A DNA stretch of 64,000 nucleotides from contig JABMNO010000036.1 of assembly GCA_013204555.1 (NCBI GenBank), forward strand, positions 1 to 64,000. The letters are read 5' to 3'. The DNA is from Chloroflexota bacterium (GTDB taxonomy: Bacteria; Chloroflexota; Dehalococcoidia; Lucifugimonadales; Lucifugimonadaceae). The notes below the pieces were generated by a model, which had not been told where the DNA came from, did no database searches, and worked only from the letters and a program-made list of their open reading frames with translations. This document shows, in pieces, positions 7,977 through 17,052 of this stretch (its first letter is position 1; the number at the start of each line of letters is the position of its first letter). The translations under genes and the position numbers were made by a program.

Positions 7977-8324
7977 TTGACCAGGAGAAGAGTGGCCCTT
8001 GAAATGGGCATGGGGACAGATATTCGCGGTGGTGACTACACCAAGCCAGCGCAGCGGGCATTGCGGGACGCCCTGTGGCACAACTCACTGAGTGTAGGTG
8101 CCGCAATGGGCCTGTCGCCTGACGATATGCACGTGATTGTGATCATAGCTGTTCCAGAGCCAGACCAGGTGGACACAGAAGCCGTCCTGAGCATTCTTCC
8201 GCACGGCACCAGCGAAGCTAAGGTCGTACAAGGCGGCCTTGAAGTGCCCAACGAAGCGGGAGATGACAAGACCGTCATCGCCATCGCCGCTGTCGAAGTA
8301 TGGTTGGACGTTCCAGACAGGTAG
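7977..8324 (+). CDS. Lin0512 family protein
   Basis: A protein of 115 residues with the ALEMGMGTDIRGGDYTKPA start and the VWLDVPDR end of the Lin0512 family, a small conserved family of unknown function. It is predicted to be a compact cytoplasmic alpha/beta protein. The start is TTG at 7977 behind GGGAG; a GTG at 7992 behind AGGAG is equally possible and would give 110 residues. It lies between the divergent CheX-like gene and a metallo-beta-lactamase gene in the same direction, with about 120 bp before the latter. No function can be assigned. Confidence 0.75.
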   Translation: MTRRRVALEMGMGTDIRGGDYTKPAQRALRDALWHNSLSVGAAMGLSPDDMHVIVIIAVPEPDQVDTEAVLSILPHGTSEAKVVQGGLEVPNEAGDDKTVIAIAAVEVWLDVPDR

Positions 8325-8442
8325 CCGCACCCAGTTTCACATGTCTGAATGTAGCACTGGCTTCCAGCCCATGCGAAAAATCGTAGGGCTGGCTTGAAAC
8401 CTGGCCTGAACCCACCCCGCATAATTCAATAGGAGAATCTCT

Positions 8443-9306
8443 GTGCCAAGGCTGATCGTTCTGGGTTCTGGCACTCCAGCCCCAAGTAATGTGAGATGGG
8501 GATCTTCATTCATGCTGCAAATTGGTGGTGAATGGATGATGTTCGATTGTGGGCCTGCCGCCACTTACAAGATGTACGCGTCGGGGTTTAAAGCGACTGA
8601 AGTGGATCATCTCTTCTTCACCCACCATCACTCAGATCACGATGCCGACTACCCGTGCTTTCTACTGTCTCGGTTCGACATGTCGATTGGCAAAGAGAAC
8701 CAGTTGAACGTCTATGGTCCAACGCTGACGGAGCAGTTGACCGAACGCGTTCTGGGCGAGGACGTTGGCGCGTACTGGCATGACATCGTGGCCCGAACTA
8801 ACCACCCGCTGAGCTTGGAGGCATACGTACATCGCGGCGGCACGCTGCCACGACGCCCGCCCAAGATCAATGCTCGTGACATCAAGCCCGGAATCGTAGC
8901 AACCGGGAATACCTGGGAGATCACGGCAGCACCGGTCGAGCACGTGCAGCCGTATCTCGATTCGCTTGCTTACCGCATCGATTCCGATGAAGGGTCGATC
9001 GTGTTTTCCGGGGATACGCGTCCGTGCCAGAGTCTGACTGACCTCGCAAACGGAGCCGATCTGCTGGTCATGGAATGTATCAAGCTGCACGATGACTGGA
9101 AGGGGACCGCATCCGCGAATTCTGAGACCGACACATGGGGCGCTGGCAAGACAGCGCGAGACGCGGGCGTGAAGCGAGTTCTTCTCAATCACCAGAATCT
9201 CGTGCTTGAAGATCCAGTGAAGAAGACTCAGGCAATTCACGAAGTGAAGCAGTTCTACAGCGGCCCCGTACTGTGGGCCGACGAACTTATGGAAGTCCCC
9301 TGGTAG
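8443..9306 (+). CDS. Metallo-beta-lactamase fold hydrolase (ribonuclease Z-like)
   Basis: A 287-residue protein of the RNase Z/ElaC-like branch. The N-terminus has LIVLGSGTPAP (4-14); the metal-binding motif is THHHSDHDAD (60-69). A later FSGDTRP supplies the bridging Asp, and LLNHQN near the end the last His. The start is GTG with AGGAG 7 nt upstream. True tRNase Z carries a flexible arm for tRNA binding; here the mid-region (about 115-150) is short and unlike it. A small-molecule hydrolase such as an arylsulfatase-like or phosphodiesterase-type member is as likely as a tRNA-processing enzyme. It is followed after 25 bp by the Vps62-like gene and may form an operon with it. Confidence 0.85.
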   Translation: MPRLIVLGSGTPAPSNVRWGSSFMLQIGGEWMMFDCGPAATYKMYASGFKATEVDHLFFTHHHSDHDADYPCFLLSRFDMSIGKENQLNVYGPTLTEQLTERVLGEDVGAYWHDIVARTNHPLSLEAYVHRGGTLPRRPPKINARDIKPGIVATGNTWEITAAPVEHVQPYLDSLAYRIDSDEGSIVFSGDTRPCQSLTDLANGADLLVMECIKLHDDWKGTASANSETDTWGAGKTARDAGVKRVLLNHQNLVLEDPVKKTQAIHEVKQFYSGPVLWADELMEVPW

Positions 9307-9331
9307 TAGACCCCGGAGATTGGCGACAGCA

Positions 9332-10255
9332 ATGGACCAGAGATCGGCCCCCATACAACCAGACACGCTCGACTGGGCAGGCGCTGATGGATATCAGGAT
9401 GCCGTCACCGCGATGCGGTCGATTCAGCCCGCGTTCGACATACGTGAAACGATAGATCGGTTCGCTCCCGAGCTTCGATTCCATCCCAAAGAGTCTCACT
9501 TCCCGTCATCCGTCGACTGGTACATGGAACGCATCCAGTTGAGATTCGATCGTCGGTTCCGACGAGATGTGCCTGTAGGCGTCATCGGCTCGACCAGCCT
9601 CGAAATGCTGGCTCACCAGAAGTGCCACGGAGCGAGTTCAAGCGGCATCGGACAGGAACCATTATTCATGGAAATACCTCGTGACGGCAGCGAAAGAACG
9701 GTTGAGGCCGGCGAAGTTGAGTCAGCCAGAATTTACGTCCACGTACGCTCCTCAATTGATGCGCCAGATATGTTCGATATCCAGTACTGGTTCTTCTATC
9801 CACGTAATGGTTGGGACGACCGGCATCACAAGCACGATGGTGATTGGGAGCACATCACCGTTCGGGTGGCGAACACCGAAGCCGCTGAATCGTCCGCGAT
9901 CTACTACGCCGCTCACTCACCTGGTCACGGCCGCTGGGTGCCATTTGATGAGGTACCAATATCCACCGCTGAGTTGCCCATCGTCTACTCCGCGCGTGGG
10001 AGTCACGCTAGCTACACCAATGCCGCTGCGTTCAAGAGGGGAGGTCTTCGTCCGATCGACCACACAGGAGAAGGTGGCAGGGTCTGGAACACCCTTGGCC
10101 ATACCGAGTTTGTCGCGATCAATTGCCAACCGCTAGTGAACCATGATTGGCTTACCTACTTAGGCCGCTGGGGCGAATCCGGCAAGTGGTACCTTCCCTG
10201 GCCCACCTACGGCCCAATTGGCCCAGCGTTCCAAAAGAGTTGGTATACGGAGTAG
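9332..10255 (+). CDS. Vps62-like (DUF946 family) protein
   Basis: About 307 residues from ATG 9332; a TTG at 9320 is also in frame, and the GGAG at 9315-9318 is too close to the TTG and somewhat far from the ATG. It resembles the eukaryotic vacuolar protein sorting 62 family. The features are RFAPELRFHPKESHFPSSVDWY near the start, FDIQYWFFYPRNG in the middle, then the HHKHDGDWEHITVRV and YYAAHSPGHGRW blocks, and GSHASYTN. The His/Asp-rich core suggests metal binding. Members also occur in bacteria and fungi, with no agreed activity. No signal peptide or membrane segment is visible. Confidence 0.65.
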   Translation: MDQRSAPIQPDTLDWAGADGYQDAVTAMRSIQPAFDIRETIDRFAPELRFHPKESHFPSSVDWYMERIQLRFDRRFRRDVPVGVIGSTSLEMLAHQKCHGASSSGIGQEPLFMEIPRDGSERTVEAGEVESARIYVHVRSSIDAPDMFDIQYWFFYPRNGWDDRHHKHDGDWEHITVRVANTEAAESSAIYYAAHSPGHGRWVPFDEVPISTAELPIVYSARGSHASYTNAAAFKRGGLRPIDHTGEGGRVWNTLGHTEFVAINCQPLVNHDWLTYLGRWGESGKWYLPWPTYGPIGPAFQKSWYTE

Positions 10256-10387
10256 GGGTGGCTGCGGAGCTGCACCGATGTCCTCGCCCGAAGATAGTGT
10301 CGATCAGACCACACACAATTCCACCCGTCCGGCGAAATAGCCGGGACACTGCGGCTTCCGGGCTACGGCTACCGCAGCAGCCACCCC
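10255..10387. repeat. Inverted-repeat-bounded 133-bp intergenic element
   Basis: The ends are GGGGTGGCTGCGG (10255-10267) and CCGCAGCAGCCACCCC (10372-10387), inverted copies apart from a 3-nt insertion. Inside is a further hairpin (GTCCGGC...GCCGGGAC). It exactly fills the gap between two convergent genes and starts on the last base of one. It could be a non-autonomous mobile repeat or a bidirectional terminator structure. Confidence 0.5.
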
Positions 10388-10415
10388 TGCAAGAACATTC
10401 GAGCTGCCACGCTCC

Positions 10416-11330
10416 CTAAGAGTCCTTCCACGCGTCGATGAGGTTCACGTCCGCGCGTTCTTCCTGAATCTGCCGGAAAACCATCATCTTCTTGCGTCCC
10501 CAGCCGCGCGCATTCGCCTCCACCAGCCGTTGTCGCACCAGATTTGCAATATCCATCGGGACGCCGTTCAACGCTCCCTGCTCGCAGGCCAGCCTGACAT
10601 CCTTGAGACCGAGTTCCAGAAAAAAGGTCTTCTCATCCGCCTTGAAATCCCGCTCGTATGTGCCATCGGCCCACGCGTCGAACGGTCGATTCTTTCCCCC
10701 GGTGCTGCCAGCGATGGAGGTTGCCAGGGTCTTCAGATCCACACCCGCCTTCACGCCCGCGGTCAACACCTCAACGACGCACGAGTAGATCATTGCGCCA
10801 ACCACGTTGTTCATCAGCTTGCAGGTAGTTCCGGTGCCGGAAGGGCCGCAGTACATCACCTTGTCGCCCATCGCATCAAGAATCGGCTTGACCTCGCGAT
10901 ACGCATCTTCATCGCCACCCACCATGACACAAAGGTCCTGATCAATCGCACCCTGGACGCCGCCGCTAACCGGTGCATCCAGGAATCGGACGCCCTTCTT
11001 TTCCATGAACTCACGGTGAAGTGTCGCAATCGTGTCGGCCGCATTTGTTGAGAGGTCAATCACGATCGAGTCGGAATCGACGCCCTCCATCACGCCGTCT
11101 GGTCCCAGGCACACGGCTTCAACGTGATGGGGCATGGGAAGCGACATAACTACAACATCTGAGTCCCGCGCAATCTGAGCGGGCGAGTCCGACCACTCCG
11201 CGCCCATCTCCTGGAGATTGGCCGTCACCTCTGGCCGTATGTCATGCACCCTGAACTCAGAAGCCGCGGGCAGCATGTTGACCGCCATAGGATTCCCCAT
11301 ATTTCCTGCGCCAATCCATCCAACCTTCAT
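10416..11330 (-). CDS. NAD(P)-dependent beta-hydroxyacid dehydrogenase (3-hydroxyisobutyrate dehydrogenase family)
   Basis: A 304-residue enzyme with the Rossmann motif GAGNMG (7-12), the substrate loop DAPVSGG (118-124) and the catalytic Lys at 171 (TTCKLMNN). All are hallmarks of the 3-hydroxyisobutyrate/tartronate semialdehyde/6-phosphogluconate-type family. It oxidises a beta-hydroxyacid using NAD(P). The ATG start has GAGGAG 7 nt upstream. The exact substrate is unclear. The neighbour on the same strand is a MenC/NSAR-type enolase-superfamily gene 156 bp upstream, so both could serve the same acid-degrading pathway, but separate promoters are possible. Confidence 0.9.
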   Translation of the reverse strand: MKVGWIGAGNMGNPMAVNMLPAASEFRVHDIRPEVTANLQEMGAEWSDSPAQIARDSDVVVMSLPMPHHVEAVCLGPDGVMEGVDSDSIVIDLSTNAADTIATLHREFMEKKGVRFLDAPVSGGVQGAIDQDLCVMVGGDEDAYREVKPILDAMGDKVMYCGPSGTGTTCKLMNNVVGAMIYSCVVEVLTAGVKAGVDLKTLATSIAGSTGGKNRPFDAWADGTYERDFKADEKTFFLELGLKDVRLACEQGALNGVPMDIANLVRQRLVEANARGWGRKKMMVFRQIQEERADVNLIDAWKDS

Positions 11331-11486
11331 CGTTCCGCTCCTCTGTTTTATTCAGGTGTTTCAATCAGGGTTTCAAGCCGTGTGGAGCGGACTATGCGCC
11401 GCAAAGCGCGTTGGCGCAACCCGGGAGAGGAAGAGCATCACATGCACGGATGTCGAAACACGCTGCAGCGAGAGAATCCAGTCGGT

Positions 11487-12590
11487 CTAGGGCGTGACCT
11501 GCGCCGATTCCACGGTGTACTGCTCTAGTAGCTCCGGGTCGGGTTCGGGCAGGCCGTTCGTGAACGGTTTGAACGTCAGCTCATCTGTCAGTTCATTCAC
11601 TGGCTGACCAAGATCTTCCTTGTAGAAGCGCGATGACGGGAAGAGGTCTCCCGGGTAGGTGAAGTTGGGGAGCGTTGCCAACTCAATGCAGAATGCCGCG
11701 CCAACTGCACTTTCCAGCATTCCACCAACCCAGACCGGAACGCCGGAGTCCTGGCAGATATCGTGGATGCGGACTGAGTTCGCCAGTCCGCCAACGCGGC
11801 CGGGCTTGATGTTTATGTACTCGGCTGCCCCTATCCGCAGGGCCTGCTCCACCTGTCTGGGACCAACGATGCTTTCGTCCAGGCACACGGGCGTTGAGAT
11901 CTGTTTCGCCAATTCGGCATGATCGAGAAGGTCGTCGAAGGCCAGTGGCTGCTCTATGAACTCCAGTTCGAACGCGTCGATCTTCTTGAACAGATCAAGA
12001 TCGTCCAGCGAATAGCCGCCGTTGCAATCGATGTGAAACCGGGTATCCGGGAATGCGCCTCGAACTGCACTCAGCATCTCGTAGTCCCAACCAGGGGCGG
12101 CCTTTAGCTTGATACGAGGGAATCCGGCGTCGACGGCCTTCTGAATGTTGCCGAGCAACATGTCAAACGAATCCTGAATGCCAAAGTCAGCCCCGGCGAC
12201 GACGTCTTTAGTTTCACCCCCCAGAAGTCGATGCAGCGGCTGGCCACTGATTTTGACCTGCAGCGCCCACCAGGCGATCTCAATTGCGGCCTTTCCGAAG
12301 GAGTTGCCTTTGTAGAGCCCCAGCTTTTCGTTGACTTGATCGGCTGAGTCGTACTCACCACCAACCACTCGCGGTGCGAAGTGATCCACGAGGTTGTGAA
12401 ACGTTGAGCGTGCACCTTCCGTCAGGTACGTGGGTGCCTCAAGGGGGGTCGACTCCGACCATGCCACAATATCGCCACTGGTGGCGCGTACAAGGACGGA
12501 GTGAATCTCCCAATCCTCGCCGTACGCCGTGCGCCACGGATAGATGAGCGGCATGGCAACGTGGTAGATGTCGAAACTATCGATACGCAA
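11487..12590 (-). CDS. menC: o-Succinylbenzoate synthase / N-acylamino acid racemase family (enolase superfamily)
   Basis: A 367-residue enolase-superfamily enzyme of the MenC/NSAR branch. The catalytic Lys pair KLK is at 161-163, the metal ligands are D188 (DCNGGY), E213 (IEQPL) and D238 (CLDES), and the second catalytic Lys is K262 (INIKPGRVGG). WVGGMLESAVG near the C-terminus matches the GGMLE(S/T)G motif of this branch. Known members make o-succinylbenzoate for menaquinone, racemise N-acyl or N-succinyl amino acids, or do both. No other men genes are in the window, so a racemase or catabolic role is possible. The ATG start lacks a strong ribosome site. Confidence 0.8.
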   Translation of the reverse strand: MRIDSFDIYHVAMPLIYPWRTAYGEDWEIHSVLVRATSGDIVAWSESTPLEAPTYLTEGARSTFHNLVDHFAPRVVGGEYDSADQVNEKLGLYKGNSFGKAAIEIAWWALQVKISGQPLHRLLGGETKDVVAGADFGIQDSFDMLLGNIQKAVDAGFPRIKLKAAPGWDYEMLSAVRGAFPDTRFHIDCNGGYSLDDLDLFKKIDAFELEFIEQPLAFDDLLDHAELAKQISTPVCLDESIVGPRQVEQALRIGAAEYINIKPGRVGGLANSVRIHDICQDSGVPVWVGGMLESAVGAAFCIELATLPNFTYPGDLFPSSRFYKEDLGQPVNELTDELTFKPFTNGLPEPDPELLEQYTVESAQVTP

Positions 12591-12732
12591 AGCGATTCCT
12601 TACCTGCCTGAGCGGGGATGGAGAGACAGCATGTGTGCCCCAAAAACTACAGCGCAACGCTATCGTTTCCAACGGCGAGTGAGCAAGAGTGGTGGGAATA
12701 CGAGGAAGCAGCCATCCCGGTCTGCGCGCCCG

Positions 12733-14019
12733 CTACTGGCAGAAGTTGTTGTCGTCTGTAACGAACCAGCGTTCCCTGTCGATATATGTCTCGCCGTTCT
12801 GGGACTCCATCAAGTGAGCGCTCGTGTCGCCGCTCGACCAGCGGAGTTCAAGGCCAGCACTCTCCCCCTCGGTGAGGACCTGCCATTGGCCAGAGTCTTC
12901 GGTTTGTGTTGGATCGTATCCGCCGCCGCCTGTCACCAGACTCTCTTCAGTGAAGTAGAACTGGCCGCTGCTGCAAAGATAAATCTTCCGGTCCACCGAT
13001 GAGCTAACGCTTCCAGACTCAAAGTTATGCAGATAGGCAAGTCGTTGACCCGCTAGGAACTCTGTCCACTGCTGAGCGAGGGGCGATGATGCGTTGGGTG
13101 AGACCGGAGAATCAGCGGGTGCAGAAGTCGCTGATGCCGTACCGGTCACAGTCGAATTGGCGAGTTGCCCCACCAGTTCCGCATAGTAGTCAGCACTGGT
13201 TTCTGGACCTGTGGTAAGAAACAGAACTCCGTTCCCGTTGGCATCGACGCGTGCCATGGAGTAGCCGATAACGGGATTGGTGCCATCAGTGCCTCCGTAC
13301 TGGACGGCGATCCAGTTGCCCTGAACCTGTGGATCGGAGGCAGGGAACAGGAAGGTCGTTTCATCTAGCGGGAAGGACTGGCTCATCACGGCCACAACTT
13401 CTTCAACGCTGGTGCCCTGCTGACCTACGGCCATCACGAGGCCAAGGTCCGTATTAGAGACAAGAATCAGCGCATCCGTGTTGGGAGGAATCCCTCCGTA
13501 CCAGCCATCTGGAATTCTGAACGAAATCCCGAGTGCTGCGATGTTGACCAGAGTACCGCTCACATATTGCTCGCCGGCCTTCAGGTCGACGGCTTCTGAG
13601 GAGGGATCCGCTGCCGACGGTTCCTCATCCGGAGTTGGAGCGACTGTAGAGTCACCACTCTGGCCCGTAGATGCCGTTGCAACTGGAGGCGGCGGGGAAG
13701 AATCTTTTGGCGAAGACGATACCGTCGAGCGGTCATCATCCCCGGTTGCAGTTGTCGCCAATCCGAAGGTGCCGGAATCTGACATTACCGGAGGTGGATC
13801 CTGTGTGGAGCCTGGCTCAGTTGTCGAACGCTCGTCGTCAGATTTTGGCGAGCCTCCGTTGAGATCGCTCGATTCCGCTGACTTGGATGTTGAATCTTTG
13901 TCCGACGATTGAGGTACAACAGTAGCGTCGCGCTCAGGGGAGTTCGAGTCCTCGGACGAACCGCAGCCTCCGGTTATTAACAGGAAAATGACGGCGGCGA
14001 GCAACGTAGCATTCTTCAC
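12733..14019 (-). CDS. Lipoprotein of unknown function with Ser/Thr/Pro-rich stalk
   Basis: Start set at GTG 14019 because AGGTGG lies 5 nt upstream; a GTG at 14028 falls inside that ribosome site. The product is 428 residues. A type II signal peptide with lipobox ITGGC places the lipidated Cys at about 19. Residues 20-140 are a low-complexity Ser/Asp/Pro/Thr stalk. A folded part with GISFRIPDGWYGGIPP and later AVQYGGTDG follows, a second Ala/Ser/Pro linker, and a C-terminal module (about 315-428) with LAYLHNFESG, KIYLCSSGQFYF, SGQWQVL and YIDRERWFV. I recognise the last as a small module seen at the ends of other secreted proteins, function unknown. It is likely on the outer face of the membrane. 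Confidence 0.7.
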   Translation of the reverse strand: MKNATLLAAVIFLLITGGCGSSEDSNSPERDATVVPQSSDKDSTSKSAESSDLNGGSPKSDDERSTTEPGSTQDPPPVMSDSGTFGLATTATGDDDRSTVSSSPKDSSPPPPVATASTGQSGDSTVAPTPDEEPSAADPSSEAVDLKAGEQYVSGTLVNIAALGISFRIPDGWYGGIPPNTDALILVSNTDLGLVMAVGQQGTSVEEVVAVMSQSFPLDETTFLFPASDPQVQGNWIAVQYGGTDGTNPVIGYSMARVDANGNGVLFLTTGPETSADYYAELVGQLANSTVTGTASATSAPADSPVSPNASSPLAQQWTEFLAGQRLAYLHNFESGSVSSSVDRKIYLCSSGQFYFTEESLVTGGGGYDPTQTEDSGQWQVLTEGESAGLELRWSSGDTSAHLMESQNGETYIDRERWFVTDDNNFCQ

Positions 14020-14277
14020 AACGACCACCTGACTATTTCTGGCGCCACAGGGGATTTATGAACATTAGCGTTGAAGGCGTGAAGAGGTCGTGACGGTGCT
14101 TCCGGCTCCCCAGCTATAGCAAATTGTTACACCCACGCTGCCAAGCCGCGACATCCTCACGCAGTCTGTCGGATTGGCATCCAGAGTAATGCATGTCGAG
14201 TGGCCGCCGTCAGTCAGGTTGGCTGAGCGATGCTACATTGACGTACCACCCGGTATCACATCCAGAAGAGAAATCGC

Positions 14278-14478
14278 ATGGCCACACCTAATAGTAACCA
14301 GATTGCACAGCAGGTCAGACTGCTTGCTCCTATATCGGATGAAGAAATTGAACAACTTGTGCCACTAATCGGCGGGCTGACGGACGCGACTGCAAGGTTG
14401 AAGGAGATTCTGCCCGGCTTTCCAGACGATCTGGACGGGTCATCGCTTTCCCGCACCGTTGATGGCGACCCGAGATGA
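14278..14478 (+). CDS. Small protein coupled to amidase (AtzG/GatC-like accessory candidate)
   Basis: A 66-residue, mostly helical protein (SNQIAQQVRLLAP, then DEEIEQLVPLIGGLTDAT, ending ILPGFPDDLDGSSLSRT). It starts at ATG behind a weak GAAGAG and its stop overlaps the amidase start by four bases (ATGA). Size, helical content, the Pro-rich tail and position resemble AtzG and the GatC subunit, small partners that wrap around amidases. Sequence identity is not evident to me, so the assignment rests on architecture and coupling. It may stabilise or target the downstream amidase. Confidence 0.6.
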   Translation: MATPNSNQIAQQVRLLAPISDEEIEQLVPLIGGLTDATARLKEILPGFPDDLDGSSLSRTVDGDPR

Positions 14479-15878
14479 CAGACACATCCCCCTTGCACTA
14501 CCAGTCGATAACCGAGCAACTCGAAGCTCTCAAATCTGGTCAGATTACCGCCGTTGAGCTAGTGCAGGCCTGCCTTGCCCGCATTGACAGCCTCAACGGC
14601 AATTTGAATTCAGTGATCACGGTCAATGCGACCGGCGCGCTCGCCGAGGCGAAAGTGGTCGACGAGGCGCGTAGCAGAGGAGAGAATCTACCGGCCCTCG
14701 CAGGAATACCTGTAGCGGTAAAAGACTCCATTCCAACCGCTGGAATACGCACTACAGACAACAGTCGACTGCTCGAAGACTGGGTTCCAGAGCACGACGC
14801 GTCTGCTGTTCAGGCGCTCAAGGCAAACGGCGCAATCATCATAGGCAAGGCCAACTTGAATGAGTTCGGCTGGTCAAGGCCATCAGAAGCAGACCTCTCA
14901 CCTCCACCGTGGAATCCGTGGAACCCGGAATACATGTCGGTTGGCTCAAGCTCTGGATCTGGCGGCGCTGCTTCATCAGGAATGTGCTCTGCCGCGATCG
15001 GCACCGACGGGGGCGGTTCGATCAGGCTGCCCGGCGGCGCTCACGGCCTCGTTGGCATGAAGCCCACCCACGGAATCGTCAGCCGGCACGGCATGGACCA
15101 CAACTCCCACAGTGAGATTTCGCCACTGACCCGCACCGTAGCGGACACGGCGCTGATGCTGGATGCCATGGCCACATACGTCCCCGAAGATGACATGAGT
15201 TGGTCAGGACATCGCGACAACTACTTTGAGAATCTCCAAGCCGATGTCTCAGGCTGGCGGGTCGGCGTCCCCCGCACCTTTGTCGAATCTGCACCGAATG
15301 AGCCCGAGGTTATTCACGCCTACGAGCAGTTCCTCAAAGATCTTGAATCGGTAGGTTGCGAGCTGGTCGATCTCGATCTCCGGGGAATGGCCGAGGCCCG
15401 CATGGCCAACTTTGTGGTGCTGAATGCTGAGACATATCAACGTCATGCATCCAGTCTCAAAGAGCGGTGGAATATGTACGGCCCCATCACTCGGATTTAC
15501 CTGTTGCAGGGGGCGTTCCTGTCTGCGGAAGACATGCTCAACGCGGCTGCTGTTGGCCGGTCCGTCCGCTCCTATCTGTCGGCGCTGTTCAGCGAGGTAA
15601 GGTTGAAGGCCATAGCGATGCCCACGTCACCGTTCATGACGGCCGAACGATCGCGCCGACCCGGAGAACACGCACGCGGGATAAACGCCTGTTTCACCGC
15701 TCCGTTCAACATCACCGGCAACCCTTCAGTGAGTATTCCCTCCGGAATATCGGACTCGACCGGTCTTCCTATTGGAATGATGCTGACTGGTGATCAGCAT
15801 GACGATCTGACACTGCTGCGGTTGGCGCACAGATACGAAGCCACAACCGAGTGGCATACGATGCATCCGAAGCTCTAG
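14475..15878 (+). CDS. Amidase signature family hydrolase
   Basis: A 467-residue amidase with the complete Ser-cisSer-Lys triad: K83 in PVAVKDS, the cis-Ser about 158 in SVGSSSGSGG, and the nucleophile about 182 in GTDGGGSIRLPGG. These enzymes hydrolyse amides, carbamates or biuret-type compounds in the cytoplasm, and the same fold makes GatA. Against GatA: no gatB is nearby, the specificity regions differ, and the partner is a tiny AtzG-like protein, pointing to a catabolic amidase resembling AtzE. The C-terminal segment NITGNPSVSIPSGISDSTGLPIGM is standard. It is translationally coupled to the small gene before it. Confidence 0.9.
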   Translation: MTDTSPLHYQSITEQLEALKSGQITAVELVQACLARIDSLNGNLNSVITVNATGALAEAKVVDEARSRGENLPALAGIPVAVKDSIPTAGIRTTDNSRLLEDWVPEHDASAVQALKANGAIIIGKANLNEFGWSRPSEADLSPPPWNPWNPEYMSVGSSSGSGGAASSGMCSAAIGTDGGGSIRLPGGAHGLVGMKPTHGIVSRHGMDHNSHSEISPLTRTVADTALMLDAMATYVPEDDMSWSGHRDNYFENLQADVSGWRVGVPRTFVESAPNEPEVIHAYEQFLKDLESVGCELVDLDLRGMAEARMANFVVLNAETYQRHASSLKERWNMYGPITRIYLLQGAFLSAEDMLNAAAVGRSVRSYLSALFSEVRLKAIAMPTSPFMTAERSRRPGEHARGINACFTAPFNITGNPSVSIPSGISDSTGLPIGMMLTGDQHDDLTLLRLAHRYEATTEWHTMHPKL

Positions 15879-15985
15879 TTCTTGCAGACGGAGTGGCTCC
15901 ACGCGTACCGCACTCCATGGCATGACGAACAGAGCCGCGTCATAATGGCCGCAGCATTGCCCCGACAGCGTGGAGGAGAAACAAA

Positions 15986-16942
15986 ATGAAAGTCGTCATC
16001 GCATCCAATCACCTTGGCTCGGAGTACGTGGGCCGCCTACAAATGGAGTTCCCTGGTGTGGAGTTCGCGTACGCGCTGACAAAAGAAGATCAGTTGGCGG
16101 CAACAGTGGACGCCGAGATATTTTTCGGATGGCCGGATAAAGAGATCTTCGAGGCGGCGTCAAATCTTCAGTGGATGGCATGCCCCGGCACTGGCGTCGA
16201 CAAGATAGTCGACGTGCCAGTTATTCGCGATTCAGACATTCCGCTTACAAACGCGCCGGGCGCCCATGTGCCGCCAATGGCCGACCACGTTCTTGGGATG
16301 ATGGTCGCGCTGGCCCATAACTTCCGGGAACTCTACCGGGATCAGGACCAACGCAAGTTTGACGTGCGGAACTGGGATGGACGAATGGAAGAACTCGGTG
16401 GCCGCCGTGTCGGCATCTTTGGCTACGGGGCCCTCGGCAGGGCGATCGCCCATCGAGCTATCGCATTCGATATGGATGTGAAGGCGGTCGATCCCAATCC
16501 AGGATCAGACATCGGCGCAGCATCTGAGGTGTGGGGTGTCGATCGTTTGGACGAGCTGGTAACGACCTCCGACTGGCTGGTTATAGCGGCACCATACATC
16601 CCGGATACTCATCACGTGATCGGTGCGCAGCGAATACGGTCGATGAAGCGAGGATCGCGAGTCATCGTGATCTCACGTGGCGGAATCGTTGATGAAGACG
16701 CGCTGGCTGACGCGATTGCGGATGGTCACCTCGCGGGTGCAGGTCTCGACGCCACCGAGATTGAGCCGCTACCAAAAGGGAGTCCACTTTGGGATCAGGA
16801 GCAAATAATCATCACGCAGCACGCTTCTGCCTTAACGCCAGAGTTGTATGAAGGCCGAAGAGTGGTATTCATCGATAACCTGCGGCGCTTCGTGAATGGA
16901 GAGCCACTGGAGCACATCTGCGATAAGTCAGCGGGTTATTAG
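15986..16942 (+). CDS. D-2-hydroxyacid dehydrogenase (NAD-binding)
   Basis: A 318-residue enzyme with the dinucleotide motif GYGALG (146-151). The catalytic Arg is at 231 (SRGG), the Glu near 258-260 (ATEIEP) and the His at 279 (TQHAS), which is the D-isomer-specific 2-hydroxyacid dehydrogenase triad. It interconverts a 2-keto acid and a D-2-hydroxy acid (glyoxylate/hydroxypyruvate-type or phosphoglycerate-type; the length favours the former since no ACT domain is present). GGAGGAG lies before the ATG. It stands 107 bp after the amidase on the same strand and may be its own transcript. Confidence 0.9.
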   Translation: MKVVIASNHLGSEYVGRLQMEFPGVEFAYALTKEDQLAATVDAEIFFGWPDKEIFEAASNLQWMACPGTGVDKIVDVPVIRDSDIPLTNAPGAHVPPMADHVLGMMVALAHNFRELYRDQDQRKFDVRNWDGRMEELGGRRVGIFGYGALGRAIAHRAIAFDMDVKAVDPNPGSDIGAASEVWGVDRLDELVTTSDWLVIAAPYIPDTHHVIGAQRIRSMKRGSRVIVISRGGIVDEDALADAIADGHLAGAGLDATEIEPLPKGSPLWDQEQIIITQHASALTPELYEGRRVVFIDNLRRFVNGEPLEHICDKSAGY

Positions 16943-17052
16943 TTTGAGGGTACGGCCTGTGCGGGCGAAAACCGGGCACATGCAATGTTCCGCTACGGGA
17001 TCACTCCGTGACGGGACGCAGCATATGTCAGCGACGCTCGCCATGTCGTAGC

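Noticed and set aside
8364-8392. Possible terminator after the Lin0512 gene
   Set aside because: CCAGCCC/GGGCTGG forms only a 7-bp stem with a 15-nt loop and no T-tract; too weak to list.
8662-9366. Minus-strand open frame opposite the metallo-beta-lactamase gene
   Set aside because: Shadow of a gene with an intact THHHSDHDAD motif and a good ribosome site.
14475-15878. Call as GatA of Glu-tRNA(Gln) amidotransferase
   Set aside because: No gatB is near, the partner is a 66-residue protein unlike standard GatC, and the region after the triad differs from GatA.
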